Positions 16,037 to 25,269 of a DNA stretch of 32,209 nucleotides are shown here, piece after piece. The DNA comes from an uncultured bacterium (GTDB lineage Bacteria; Patescibacteriota; Minisyncoccia; Phycocordibacterales; UBA9973), in contig CAIVNB010000066.1 of NCBI GenBank assembly GCA_903907175.1, positions 1 to 32,209 of the forward strand. Direction: 5' to 3'. The translations under genes and the position numbers were made by a program. A model generated the notes under the pieces. That model did no database searches and was not told where the DNA came from. It saw only the letters and a program-made list of their open reading frames with translations. How positions within the stretch are numbered: position 1 is the stretch's first letter; the number at the start of each line of letters is the position of its first letter.

Positions 16037-17281
16037 ATGGAATTAGATCTTAACAAAATTAGAAAGGCATATTTCATCGGAATCGGGGGGATTGGGATTT
16101 CGGCTCTCGCAAAATGGGCAAGAGCTCGTGGTTTGGAGGTTTCAGGGGTGAACGACGAAGAAGGTAAGACGATTGATTCATTAAAAGAAGCGGGGATTGA
16201 AATAGTTTTTAAAAAAGATTATAAGGTTTTACCAGAGGCTGATATTTATGTTTATTCAGATGCATGGCTCAATAGAGGGCCTGAAATTTTAGAAAGTGCA
16301 AAAGCTACAGATAAAATAGTTTTAAGTTATGCTGAAGCCCTTGGAGTTTTTTCTAAAGATTATAAAACTATCGCAATTTCTGGCACGCATGGTAAGACTA
16401 CCACAACAGCAATGGTTGCGGATATTTTAATTGATGCGGGGTTAGATCCGACGGTATTAGTGGGTTCATTTGTCAAAAAGTTTGGTTCAAATTTCAGAGC
16501 TGGCAAAAGTAAATACTTGGTGGTAGAAGCTGATGAATACAACAGGCATATGCTCGAGCTTCATCCATACATTGGGGCGATAACGAACATGGAGGCAGAT
16601 CATTTGGATTGTTATAAAGACTTAGATGATATCAAAAGTGCTTTTGGCCAGTTTCTATCTCAAAGTGAACACAAAATTACAGATTACGAAAAGTATCTAG
16701 AAAAAGTGTCAAAGCTTTCTGTCCCTGGTGAGCACAATCGACAAAATGCAGCACTTGCTATGGCGATAGCTCTAACGCTAGGAATAGATGAGAATGTGGC
16801 GAAGAAATCACTTGAGAATTTCCAAGGTACTTGGCGCAGGCTTGAAAAAAGGGGAGTAACGGAAGCTGGAACTATTATCTATGACGATTACGCTCATCAT
16901 CCGACTGAGGTTAAGGCAAGCATTGAAGCATTGAGAGGTCTTTACCCAATAAGTAGCAAGAAAATAACTATAGTTTTTCAACCCCACCTATACAGTAGGA
17001 CAAAAGCCCTATTTGATGACTTTGCCAAGGCTTTTCACGGGGCAGATAAGATAGTCCTTTTGCCTATATATTTTGCCAGAGAAGACCAGGACGACAGTAT
17101 CTCAAGTGGCAAGCTTGCCGAAGCAATATGTGAAAATGGGGATAAAGCCATAGCTTTTACTGATTTTGACCTAGCTGAAGAGTACCTTAAAGGTCAGACT
17201 TTCGGCAAAAACGACATTTTTGTGACCATGGGAGCTGGGGAGGCGTACAAAGTTGCCGATAAAGTTTTCCACTTTAGCTAA
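16037..17281 (+). CDS. murC: UDP-N-acetylmuramate--L-alanine ligase MurC
   Basis: FIGIGGIGISALAKWARARG, ISGTHGKTTTTAMVA, EADEYNRHML, YDDYAHHPTEVKASIEAL. Confidence 0.95.
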   Translation: MELDLNKIRKAYFIGIGGIGISALAKWARARGLEVSGVNDEEGKTIDSLKEAGIEIVFKKDYKVLPEADIYVYSDAWLNRGPEILESAKATDKIVLSYAEALGVFSKDYKTIAISGTHGKTTTTAMVADILIDAGLDPTVLVGSFVKKFGSNFRAGKSKYLVVEADEYNRHMLELHPYIGAITNMEADHLDCYKDLDDIKSAFGQFLSQSEHKITDYEKYLEKVSKLSVPGEHNRQNAALAMAIALTLGIDENVAKKSLENFQGTWRRLEKRGVTEAGTIIYDDYAHHPTEVKASIEALRGLYPISSKKITIVFQPHLYSRTKALFDDFAKAFHGADKIVLLPIYFAREDQDDSISSGKLAEAICENGDKAIAFTDFDLAEEYLKGQTFGKNDIFVTMGAGEAYKVADKVFHFS

Positions 17282-17384
17282 ATTACCCATATTTTAGCCT
17301 TATTTGTCAATGGGTACTATGTAAAATATCCTTATTTTACAACGTATTTTCGATTTGACATCCTCTAAAATTGTTGTTTAACCA

Positions 17385-17413
17385 TTGACTTTTGTTGCTC
17401 AACATGATAGTAT
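17385..17413 (+). promoter_or_regulatory. Sigma70-type promoter for the 17516 gene
   Basis: TTGACT - 17 nt - TAGTAT with TGA extended -10. Confidence 0.7.
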
Positions 17414-17515
17414 ATTAGAGTATCCTTAATTAATAGCTTTTTAGCTTAATAAATATGGATATATTCTTCTAGTTGTAGCTTACAGATATAGGTTTGCGGA
17501 GCAAAACCGCCCGAT

Positions 17516-18145
17516 ATGGAAAATAAAAAATTGATACGGTTTGTGGAATCTTTTGTTTTACTACCAATCATGACAATAGCGATGCCTTTGGGAAGTCTCC
17601 CAAAAGACAGTGTAAACGTTGTCGTGGCCCCACAATCTGTGTTATCACAAAAACAAAATATTAGGGCTTCAAGTTTATTGGCTTTTAACCAAGCTATGGA
17701 CGAAAAAGCTAATCTTTTAAAGATTAAAGCGGATGCTATTGATGCTTATTTCAAAGATCACGATATGCCACTTTTGGGTACAGGCATGAAAATGGTCAAA
17801 GAGGCCGAGGCAAATGACCTCGATTGGCGTCTTGTTGCCGCGATTGCTATCCGAGAGTCAACAGGAGGTAAGTTTGATTGTAAAAAAGTTGAAAACAACC
17901 CTTTTGGCTGGGGTTCTTGTAAGATTGGGTTTAAGTCTGTCGATGAAGCTATTGAAAAGGTGGCAAAGCATTTAGGTGGGAATATGGAGAGTACTGCACA
18001 CCACTATGCTGATAAAAATACTGAACAAATCCTTAAAATTTACAATCCACCATCTATAGTCAAAAACTATGCAAAACAAGTGATTTCAATAATGAATGAA
18101 ATAGGGGATGAAGATATAGCATTAACCCAAGAGGCGAATACGTAA
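17516..18145 (+). CDS. Exported lysozyme/glucosaminidase-like protein
   Basis: N-terminal hydrophobic segment; ANDLDWRLVAAIAIRESTGGKFDCKKVENNPFGWGSC. Confidence 0.7.
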   Translation: MENKKLIRFVESFVLLPIMTIAMPLGSLPKDSVNVVVAPQSVLSQKQNIRASSLLAFNQAMDEKANLLKIKADAIDAYFKDHDMPLLGTGMKMVKEAEANDLDWRLVAAIAIRESTGGKFDCKKVENNPFGWGSCKIGFKSVDEAIEKVAKHLGGNMESTAHHYADKNTEQILKIYNPPSIVKNYAKQVISIMNEIGDEDIALTQEANT

Positions 18146-18167
18146 AAATACTATTTTAAATAAACAC

Positions 18168-18198
18168 AAAAGCCCCCGCCTTACGGCGGGGGCTTTTT
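18168..18198 (+). terminator. Rho-independent terminator
   Basis: AAAAGCCCCCGCC-TTAC-GGCGGGGGCTTTTT; palindrome may also serve the convergent rpsA. Confidence 0.9.
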
Positions 18199-18219
18199 AA
18201 GTTCTTGATTCTTATCTTC

Positions 18220-19308
18220 TTACTCTAGGTGTATCAAAGTCATCTTATGACTCTTTGGTTCAAATAGAGTGATTTGGAAATTGTATTTCTTTCCAAGTTC
18301 CAATTTTTCACGGAGTTTTGATTCAGAAGGGAAAGTAGAGTTGTGTACAAGTCCGGCTACTCCTTCTTTGATAGATACGAGAGCACCATGTTTATTGTAT
18401 TTTATGACTACACCTTCGATAATATCTCCCTTTTTCAATTTCCCTTCAAACTCCTTCCAAGGATTTTCTTTTAAAGCTTTGATTGAAAGAGATATTTTGC
18501 CATCTTTAATTTCAATGATTTTTGCCTTTACTTGATCTCCAATCTTAAACATTGAACGTGGATCTTCTACAAGCCCCCAATCAAGTTCTGATATGTGCAC
18601 AAGGCCTTCGAGTCCGTCTTCTAATTTCAAGAACATACCGAAGTCAACGATTCCTGCGATTACGCAAGTCATATCATCACCGACATTATATTTACTCAAT
18701 ATTTCTTTTTTTTCTTCAGGGTTATTGTCTTTTTCAGAAAAGATTAATTTACCTTCTTTTGGAAGAGTTGAAATAATTGTGACGGAAATTTTCTGACCAA
18801 CAAGTTTCTTCAATTCTTTTAATATTTTATCTTTATCAGAATCTTCTACTCGAGGGTAGTGATCACTCTTAAGCTGAGAAGCTGGCAAAAACCCTTGTAT
18901 TCCTTGCCAATCTAGGATTAAACCACCTTTATTTGCCTCCTTTATTTCCAAATCCATTACAGTCTTTGACTTGATTGCCTTTTCAGCTTCACTCCATATT
19001 AGAGCTTGTTTTGCTTCTCGGAGAGACAATTCTACATAGCCGTCTTCATTTTCTGCTTCGACAACTTTTGCTTTTATAATGTCGCCGATAGCTATTTTTT
19101 TAATAATGTCTTTAGCATTAATAAATTCTTTTCCGTAAATAATACCAGTTCCAAATGGTGATAAATCAACGAAAACAGATGACTTTTTCACCAAAATAAC
19201 TGGTCCTTCAACTAACGATTCTATTGCTGGCTTACTTTTACTTCGGTCAGTTATAGACTTCAAAACTAGATTCACATTTTCTTCTTTTATAATTTCTACT
19301 TTTTTCAT
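18220..19308 (-). CDS. rpsA: 30S ribosomal protein S1 (multiple S1 domains)
   Basis: Repeated S1 domains: GDIIKAKVVEAENEDGYVELSLREA, GDDMTCVIAGIVDFGMFLKLEDGLEGLVHISELDW, GDIIEGVVIKYNKHGALVSIKEGVAGLVH. Confidence 0.92.
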   Translation of the reverse strand: MKKVEIIKEENVNLVLKSITDRSKSKPAIESLVEGPVILVKKSSVFVDLSPFGTGIIYGKEFINAKDIIKKIAIGDIIKAKVVEAENEDGYVELSLREAKQALIWSEAEKAIKSKTVMDLEIKEANKGGLILDWQGIQGFLPASQLKSDHYPRVEDSDKDKILKELKKLVGQKISVTIISTLPKEGKLIFSEKDNNPEEKKEILSKYNVGDDMTCVIAGIVDFGMFLKLEDGLEGLVHISELDWGLVEDPRSMFKIGDQVKAKIIEIKDGKISLSIKALKENPWKEFEGKLKKGDIIEGVVIKYNKHGALVSIKEGVAGLVHNSTFPSESKLREKLELGKKYNFQITLFEPKSHKMTLIHLE

Positions 19309-19526
19309 AATATTTCTTAAACAAAAATATCCGCATCAAAGCGGACATAAGGCTTAGGTTCTAATTAGGCGTTTCGGCTTCATTAGGGTTATCCCAAATC
19401 CTGCTTTTAATATATCACTTCCGCCAGAGGCGGATCAGCCTTTGGCTGAAACATTTCTTATACTACTACAACTCCCCAAAAATGCAAGTAAAATTAGAAA
19501 CGACTAAATCTTGCCTAGTCGTTTTG

Positions 19527-19556
19527 TTGACAAAAGGTGTCGGGAGAGGGTATTAT
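19527..19556 (+). promoter_or_regulatory. Sigma70-type promoter
   Basis: TTGACA - 18 nt - TATTAT upstream of the 19593 ORF. Confidence 0.7.
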
Positions 19557-19592
19557 TTGGGTATTAATAATTTAATTAAAAAATAAAAATAT

Positions 19593-19862
19593 ATGGTATT
19601 TAACCCAAATCAAGCTCCCAAAACTGGAGTTAATAGTAGAGAAGAAAATAACTATTGGGAAAACGCGAATGAACCTAATAAAATGATACGAAACGAGGCA
19701 TTAAAAATCCTTGAAGAGTCTGGAAAGAAAGCAGCCATTGATTATGTCGTAAGTTTGAGTGGAAAGTATTCTATGGATAGGGATGATTCCCTTGAACCTT
19801 TTTTGACAAGGCTCCACAATGAAATTCAAATAAAAGCTATAGATAAGTCTACGAAAAAATAA
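19593..19862 (+). CDS. Hypothetical protein (89 aa)
   Basis: Own promoter and terminator flank the ORF. Confidence 0.6.
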   Translation: MVFNPNQAPKTGVNSREENNYWENANEPNKMIRNEALKILEESGKKAAIDYVVSLSGKYSMDRDDSLEPFLTRLHNEIQIKAIDKSTKK

Positions 19863-19890
19863 TATTATTTATATAACTTATAAAAATCTA

Positions 19891-19916
19891 AAAAATCCCC
19901 AAATTTGGGGATTTTT
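19891..19916 (+). terminator. Rho-independent terminator
   Basis: AAAAATCCCC-AAATTT-GGGGATTTTT. Confidence 0.88.
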
Positions 19917-19954
19917 GTTTTGTTTTTCCCTAAAAATTTGGTATAATAGATACA

Positions 19955-20596
19955 ATGATAATTACATATTTCGGGAAACAATTTTTTAAGATCACACAGG
20001 GTGATATGGCTGTCGCTTTCAACCCTGTCAGTAAAAACTCAAAATCAGGCATTTCTGCTCACTTTGGCGCCGATATTGGCCTTATTACTACCAATCATCC
20101 AGATTACAATGGCGTAGACCAATTATCTCACGGAGACAGGGTGCCTTTTATAATCTCAGGTCCTGGAGACTATGAAGTGAAAGAAATTTTTGTGAAAGGA
20201 GTAATGACAAAAGCTTTGATTGGGGGCAAAAAATATATAAATAGTATTTATTGTCTTACTGTTGATGGTATTGATATTACCTTTTTAGGGGCTTTGTCTG
20301 ATATAGAAATAGGAAAAGATGCGATTGAGGCGATAGAAGAACCAGATATTCTTTTTATCCCAGTTGGTGGAAAAGGTTCTAAAGAAAGTGGAATGCTTGA
20401 CGTAAAAGATTCTGCAAAACTAGCTTCTTCTCTTGAACCAAAAATGATTATTCCTATGGACTACGACGAAGCATCTCTAAAAGCATTTTTGAAAGAAATT
20501 GGAGAAGAAAAAGCAGAAGTTGTGGACAAACTCACGTTAAAGAGAAAAGATTTAGAAGGAAAGGAAAGTGAGGTCGTAGTATTAAAACCAATATAA
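19955..20596 (+). CDS. MBL-fold metal-dependent hydrolase (UlaG-like)
   Basis: MIITYFGKQFFKITQGDMAVAFNP..., TTNHPDYN, FIPVGGKG, IIPMDYDEA. Confidence 0.8.
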   Translation: MIITYFGKQFFKITQGDMAVAFNPVSKNSKSGISAHFGADIGLITTNHPDYNGVDQLSHGDRVPFIISGPGDYEVKEIFVKGVMTKALIGGKKYINSIYCLTVDGIDITFLGALSDIEIGKDAIEAIEEPDILFIPVGGKGSKESGMLDVKDSAKLASSLEPKMIIPMDYDEASLKAFLKEIGEEKAEVVDKLTLKRKDLEGKESEVVVLKPI

Positions 20597-20653
20597 TATT
20601 TTTAAAAATGACCCTTCAATAAAAATTCAGGGTCATGGTAAAAAAAATAAACC

Positions 20654-20920
20654 ATGAGAAAAATAATTCATAGATTAAGAAATCGTCCAGAAGAAGAGAG
20701 AAGACATATTTTACATATTGCTATTTTTATCTTGGGTTTATTTATGGTATTACTTTGGACTTTTTCTTTAGGTAGGAGTGTTACAAGTAAAGATACAAAA
20801 GTGAAAATAGAACAAGATTTAAAACCATTTTCTGTATTAAAAGACAATTTGGTCGGAGGATACAATAGTATTAAAGGAACAGACTCTACAAATACTAACA
20901 ATAATGATACTACCCAGTAA
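20654..20920 (+). CDS. Hypothetical single-TM protein
   Basis: ILHIAIFILGLFMVLLWTFSLG membrane segment; 3-nt gap to gyrA. Confidence 0.6.
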   Translation: MRKIIHRLRNRPEEERRHILHIAIFILGLFMVLLWTFSLGRSVTSKDTKVKIEQDLKPFSVLKDNLVGGYNSIKGTDSTNTNNNDTTQ

Positions 20921-20923
20921 TAT

Positions 20924-23389
20924 ATGGCAAAAAAGAAAGATGAGATAATCGAAGAATTACCACAAAGAAAAGTTGGGATACTCCCAGTGGATATAGTGGC
21001 AGAAATGAAAGAATCCTATTTGGCATATGCAATGTCAGTTATTACTGCGCGTGCATTACCTGATGTCAGAGATGGGTTAAAACCAGTGCATCGAAGAATT
21101 TTATTTGGAATGAATGAGATGGGATTAACGTCCTCATCTCGTTTTAGAAAATCTGCTGCGATAGTAGGAGACGTTTTAGGTAAATATCATCCACATGGTG
21201 ATACTGCTGTTTATGATTCTATGGTTGGTATGGCGCAAGAATTTTCTTATCGTTATCCATTAGTTATAGGACAAGGAAACTTCGGTTCTATTGATGGAGA
21301 TAATGCTGCGGCTATGCGTTATACGGAAGCGAAAATGTCTAAAATTTCTGCTGAACTTTTAAGTGATTTAGAAAAAGAAACTGTTGATTTTCGTCCAAAT
21401 TATGATGGTACAAGGAAAGAGCCAATAGTACTACCTGCAAGTGTCCCTACATTACTTTTGAACGGTACACTTGGTATTGCTGTTGGTATGGCTACTAATA
21501 TTCCACCTCACAATTTGAAAGAAGTAGTTGATGCGACAATACATTTGATCGACAATGATGATGCAAGCACTGAAGATTTGATGCAATTTATCAAAGGACC
21601 AGATTTTCCTACGGGGGGTATTGCTTATGGCTACAAAGACATGCTTCATGCATATTCGAGTGGTCGTGGTGGTGTTGTTTGTCGTGGAGAGGCAGAAATA
21701 ATAGAAACAAAAGGTGGCATGTATCAGATTGTTATTACTTCGATTCCTTTTCGAGTGAACAAAGCAAATTTAATAATGGCAATTGCAGAGTTGGTTCAAG
21801 AAAAAAGACTTGAAGGTATAAAAGGATTGCGAGATGAATCAGCAAAAGATATTAGAGTAGTTATTGATTTAAAAAGCGGAGCACATCCTGAGAAAGTTTT
21901 AAATTATATTTATAAAAATACTCAACTTGAATCAAATTTTAATTTCAACATAGTGGCACTTGTTGATGGTGTACCACAAACGCTTTCCTTGAAGTCAATT
22001 CTTTCAGAATTTATTGCTCATAGAAAAGATGTTATAAAAAGAAGAACACAATATGACTTAAGAAAAGCAGAAGAGCGAGAACACATACTCCTTGGTTTAA
22101 AAAAAGCACTTGATAAGATAGATAGAGTCATCACAGTTATTCGTGGATCGAAAGATTCTCAGACTGCGAAGTTTAACTTGATGAAAGAATTTAAGTTTTC
22201 AGATCTGCAGGCTACAGCAATTCTTGAAATGAAATTACAGAAACTTGCAGGGCTTGAAAGAAAAAATGTTGAAAATGAATTAAAAGAAAAACAAGATTTT
22301 ATTAAGGAAATGAAGGATATTTTGGCTAATTCAAAAAAAATATTAAAGATAGTTTCAAAAGAATTAGAAGAAATTAGTGAAAAGTATGCGGATGATCGTA
22401 GGACAAAAATAGTTAAAGGTGGAGTAAAAGAAATCAATGACGAAGATTTGATTCCAGATGAAGAGACAATGCTTGTATTCACTGCAGGTGGATACGTAAA
22501 ACGAACAGATCCAAGCGAATACCGAGCACAAAAAAGGGGTGGAGTCGGAGTTGTTGACCTTGAAACAAAAGAAGAAGATTTTGTTACGAAATTAGTTTCT
22601 GGTTCTACACACAGTGATTTACTTTTCTTCACTAATTTAGGAAAAGCATATCAAATGAAAATGTATGATATCCCCGAGGGCAGACGTGCAACTAAGGGAA
22701 AATCGATAATGAACTTCCTTTCATTAGGAGGGGACGAAAAAGTGACTTCGATTTTATCGATGCCAAAAGAAATCAAAAAGTCTCCAATTTCACTTATGCT
22801 TATAACTCAAAACGGTACTGCCAAAAAAATGTCAGGGGAAGGTTTCAAAGATGTACGTAGAAGTGGAATTATATCTATACGCTTGGATAAAGGAGATGAA
22901 CTTATTTCGGCATTACTTACAGATAAAGGGGACGAAGTAATGTTAGCAACTGCAGGAGGTCAATCTATCCGATTTAAAGAAAGTGACATTAGAGAAATGG
23001 GACGTACAGCTGGTGGAGTTCGTGGAGTAAAGATTGGCAAAGGAGATCAAGTTATCGCAGTTGATGTAATAAAAAAGGATAAAAAAGATGGATTTTTCTT
23101 ATCAATGAGTGCTAATGGTTTTGGAAAGAAAACAGCTCTCAAAGAATATAAAGTTCAAAAGAGAGGTGGTTCTGGTATCAAAACCGCAAAAGTAACACCT
23201 AAAACAGGGAAGCTTATAGTTGCAAAAGTTTTGACTGGCGAAGAGGAAGAGTTAATTGCCATGTCCAAAAAAGGACAAGTGATTCGCACAGCTCTCAAAG
23301 ACATTCCTTCTCTTGGTCGCCAGACACAAGGAGTTACCATTATGCGTTTACGTGGAGGAGATGGTATAGCATCTCTTGCGTGTGTGTAG
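20924..23389 (+). CDS. gyrA: DNA gyrase subunit A
   Basis: [43 protein letters not shown], GyrA-box-like AQKRGGVGV. Confidence 0.97.
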   Translation: MAKKKDEIIEELPQRKVGILPVDIVAEMKESYLAYAMSVITARALPDVRDGLKPVHRRILFGMNEMGLTSSSRFRKSAAIVGDVLGKYHPHGDTAVYDSMVGMAQEFSYRYPLVIGQGNFGSIDGDNAAAMRYTEAKMSKISAELLSDLEKETVDFRPNYDGTRKEPIVLPASVPTLLLNGTLGIAVGMATNIPPHNLKEVVDATIHLIDNDDASTEDLMQFIKGPDFPTGGIAYGYKDMLHAYSSGRGGVVCRGEAEIIETKGGMYQIVITSIPFRVNKANLIMAIAELVQEKRLEGIKGLRDESAKDIRVVIDLKSGAHPEKVLNYIYKNTQLESNFNFNIVALVDGVPQTLSLKSILSEFIAHRKDVIKRRTQYDLRKAEEREHILLGLKKALDKIDRVITVIRGSKDSQTAKFNLMKEFKFSDLQATAILEMKLQKLAGLERKNVENELKEKQDFIKEMKDILANSKKILKIVSKELEEISEKYADDRRTKIVKGGVKEINDEDLIPDEETMLVFTAGGYVKRTDPSEYRAQKRGGVGVVDLETKEEDFVTKLVSGSTHSDLLFFTNLGKAYQMKMYDIPEGRRATKGKSIMNFLSLGGDEKVTSILSMPKEIKKSPISLMLITQNGTAKKMSGEGFKDVRRSGIISIRLDKGDELISALLTDKGDEVMLATAGGQSIRFKESDIREMGRTAGGVRGVKIGKGDQVIAVDVIKKDKKDGFFLSMSANGFGKKTALKEYKVQKRGGSGIKTAKVTPKTGKLIVAKVLTGEEEELIAMSKKGQVIRTALKDIPSLGRQTQGVTIMRLRGGDGIASLACV

Positions 23390-23416
23390 TTATTTTTTGT
23401 AGTGTATAATTAAATT

Positions 23417-23947
23417 ATGTTCACTGATCCGGTAAAAAATTTAAAACAACTAGGGATTAGAGACGATATGATTGTGGCAGACCTGGGCGCAGGAACGGGC
23501 TTTTATTCAATTGCAGCAGCAGAAATAGTTACAAGGGGAAAAGTGTATGCCGTTGAAGTAATAAAAGATTATGTAGCAACAATAAAAAACAAAGCACGTG
23601 ATGCACACCTTAATAACATTGAATGTTTTTGGGGAGATGTCGAAAAAATAAATGGAACGAAAATAAAAGATAACCTTGTTGATGCCGTAATTGTTTCTAA
23701 TTTATTTTTTCAAATTGAAGATAGGGATACATTTATTTTAGAAATAAAAAGGATTTTAAAGAAACAAGGAAGAGTGTTATTTATAGATTGGAGGGAAGCA
23801 TCTAGTCTTGGTCCTAAAAAAGATAACGTTGTTCTAAAAGATAAAGTGTTGGAGATGTTTAAAAAGAGGGGTTTTGTATTTGAAAAAGATATAGATGCGG
23901 GGGAACATCATTATGGTATGATATTAAGAAAAACAGAGAGTTTATAA
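23417..23947 (+). CDS. Class I SAM-dependent methyltransferase
   Basis: VADLGAGTGFYSIAAAEIV; DAVIVSNLFFQIED. Confidence 0.88.
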   Translation: MFTDPVKNLKQLGIRDDMIVADLGAGTGFYSIAAAEIVTRGKVYAVEVIKDYVATIKNKARDAHLNNIECFWGDVEKINGTKIKDNLVDAVIVSNLFFQIEDRDTFILEIKRILKKQGRVLFIDWREASSLGPKKDNVVLKDKVLEMFKKRGFVFEKDIDAGEHHYGMILRKTESL

Positions 23948-23972
23948 AGTAATCAAGTTTATAAAGTAAAAA

Positions 23973-25262
23973 ATGAAAGGAAATTTTCAAATAGTGATGG
24001 TGGTGGTATTTATGGCAGCGGCTGTTTTTGGTATTATGGTTTTTTCTGGGATGATAAAAATTGGAAATGATAAAAAAACTTCAAATGTGACTGTAACTTT
24101 ATGGGGTACAGAAAAGTCGCAGACAATATCAAAAGATTTAAATAATTTCAATAAAACAAACCCAAATTTTACTGTGGTGTATGTTCAAAAATTTCAAGAC
24201 ACATTCGACCAAGACCTTCTAGAGGCCTTAGCTGCAGGGAAGGGGCCCGATATGTTTTTTCTTTCAAACGATTTAGCTTATAAATATAGTAATAAAATCT
24301 ACAAGATTCCATATGCAAGCTATCCATTGGCCACGTTTAAGAATACTTTTGCGAGAGCAGGGGAGGTATTTTTAACAGGAAATGGTATTTTATCTTTCCC
24401 CATAGCGATAGATCCACTTGTTATGTATTACAATCGTAGTATTTTAGATGCAAATAATATTGTTTATCCTCCAACCACTTGGGATGAATTTGAAAGTCTA
24501 GTTCCAGTTTTAACTAAGAAAGACGACTCAAGTAAAATAACTAAAAGCACCGTAGCTATGGGACAGTTTTCAAATGTCTTACATGCTAAAGATATTATGT
24601 CTACTCTTTTCATGCAGCTTGGCAACCCAATTGTCTCAGAAAAACAAGGTCGTTTTTCTTCTGCATTAAACCAAAGTACTAGAGAAAAGAATTTAGGTGA
24701 TACTTTGAAGTTTTACACAGATTTTACCAATCCTTTAAGTAGTGTTTATTCTTGGAATAAGTCACTTCCAAATTCTCGTGATGCATTTAGTTCTGAAGAT
24801 CTAGAATTTTATTTTGGTTTTGCAAGTGAACTTGCATCTTTGGTAAGTAAAAATCCGAACCAAAACTTTTTAGCAGCACCAATGCCACAAATAAAAAATT
24901 CAAATGGAAAATCAACATATGCGAAAGTTACAGGTATAGCGATTTCTTCTTTTTCCAAAAACTTCAGCACTGCTTTTACTGCAGCGAGCTTGTTGACCTC
25001 TAGTGATTTTGCAAGTAAATATGCAAAAGATACTGGTAAAATTCCTGCAAGGCGTGATTTACTTGCCATTAAACAAACAGATGCATATTTGCCGATATTT
25101 TATGCTTCAGCATTATTTGGATCAAGCTGGCTTGACCCATCTGCCGTTGACACAGATAATATTTTTAGAAACATGATTGATGGTGTACTTTCAAACAACA
25201 TGACAACAGATGAAGCTATAAAAGATTCAGACAATAAACTTAATTTACTATTAAATAAATAA
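23973..25262 (+). CDS. Extracellular solute-binding protein, family 1-like
   Basis: N-terminal TM/signal; VTLWGTEKSQTISKDLNNFNKTNPNFTVVYVQ, LAAGKGPDMFFLSNDLAYKY, PLVMYYNRSILDANNIVYPPTTWDEF. Confidence 0.85.
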   Translation: MKGNFQIVMVVVFMAAAVFGIMVFSGMIKIGNDKKTSNVTVTLWGTEKSQTISKDLNNFNKTNPNFTVVYVQKFQDTFDQDLLEALAAGKGPDMFFLSNDLAYKYSNKIYKIPYASYPLATFKNTFARAGEVFLTGNGILSFPIAIDPLVMYYNRSILDANNIVYPPTTWDEFESLVPVLTKKDDSSKITKSTVAMGQFSNVLHAKDIMSTLFMQLGNPIVSEKQGRFSSALNQSTREKNLGDTLKFYTDFTNPLSSVYSWNKSLPNSRDAFSSEDLEFYFGFASELASLVSKNPNQNFLAAPMPQIKNSNGKSTYAKVTGIAISSFSKNFSTAFTAASLLTSSDFASKYAKDTGKIPARRDLLAIKQTDAYLPIFYASALFGSSWLDPSAVDTDNIFRNMIDGVLSNNMTTDEAIKDSDNKLNLLLNK

Positions 25263-25269
25263 AATTTTT

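Noticed and set aside
20606-20640. ATGACCCT...AGGGTCAT hairpin between the MBL gene and the next ORF
   Set aside because: No T-run on the plus strand after the stem; may be a weak processing hairpin but evidence is insufficient.
22159-22632. 157-aa minus-strand ORF
   Set aside because: Fully inside gyrA, Ser/Phe-rich shadow ORF with no independent start signals.
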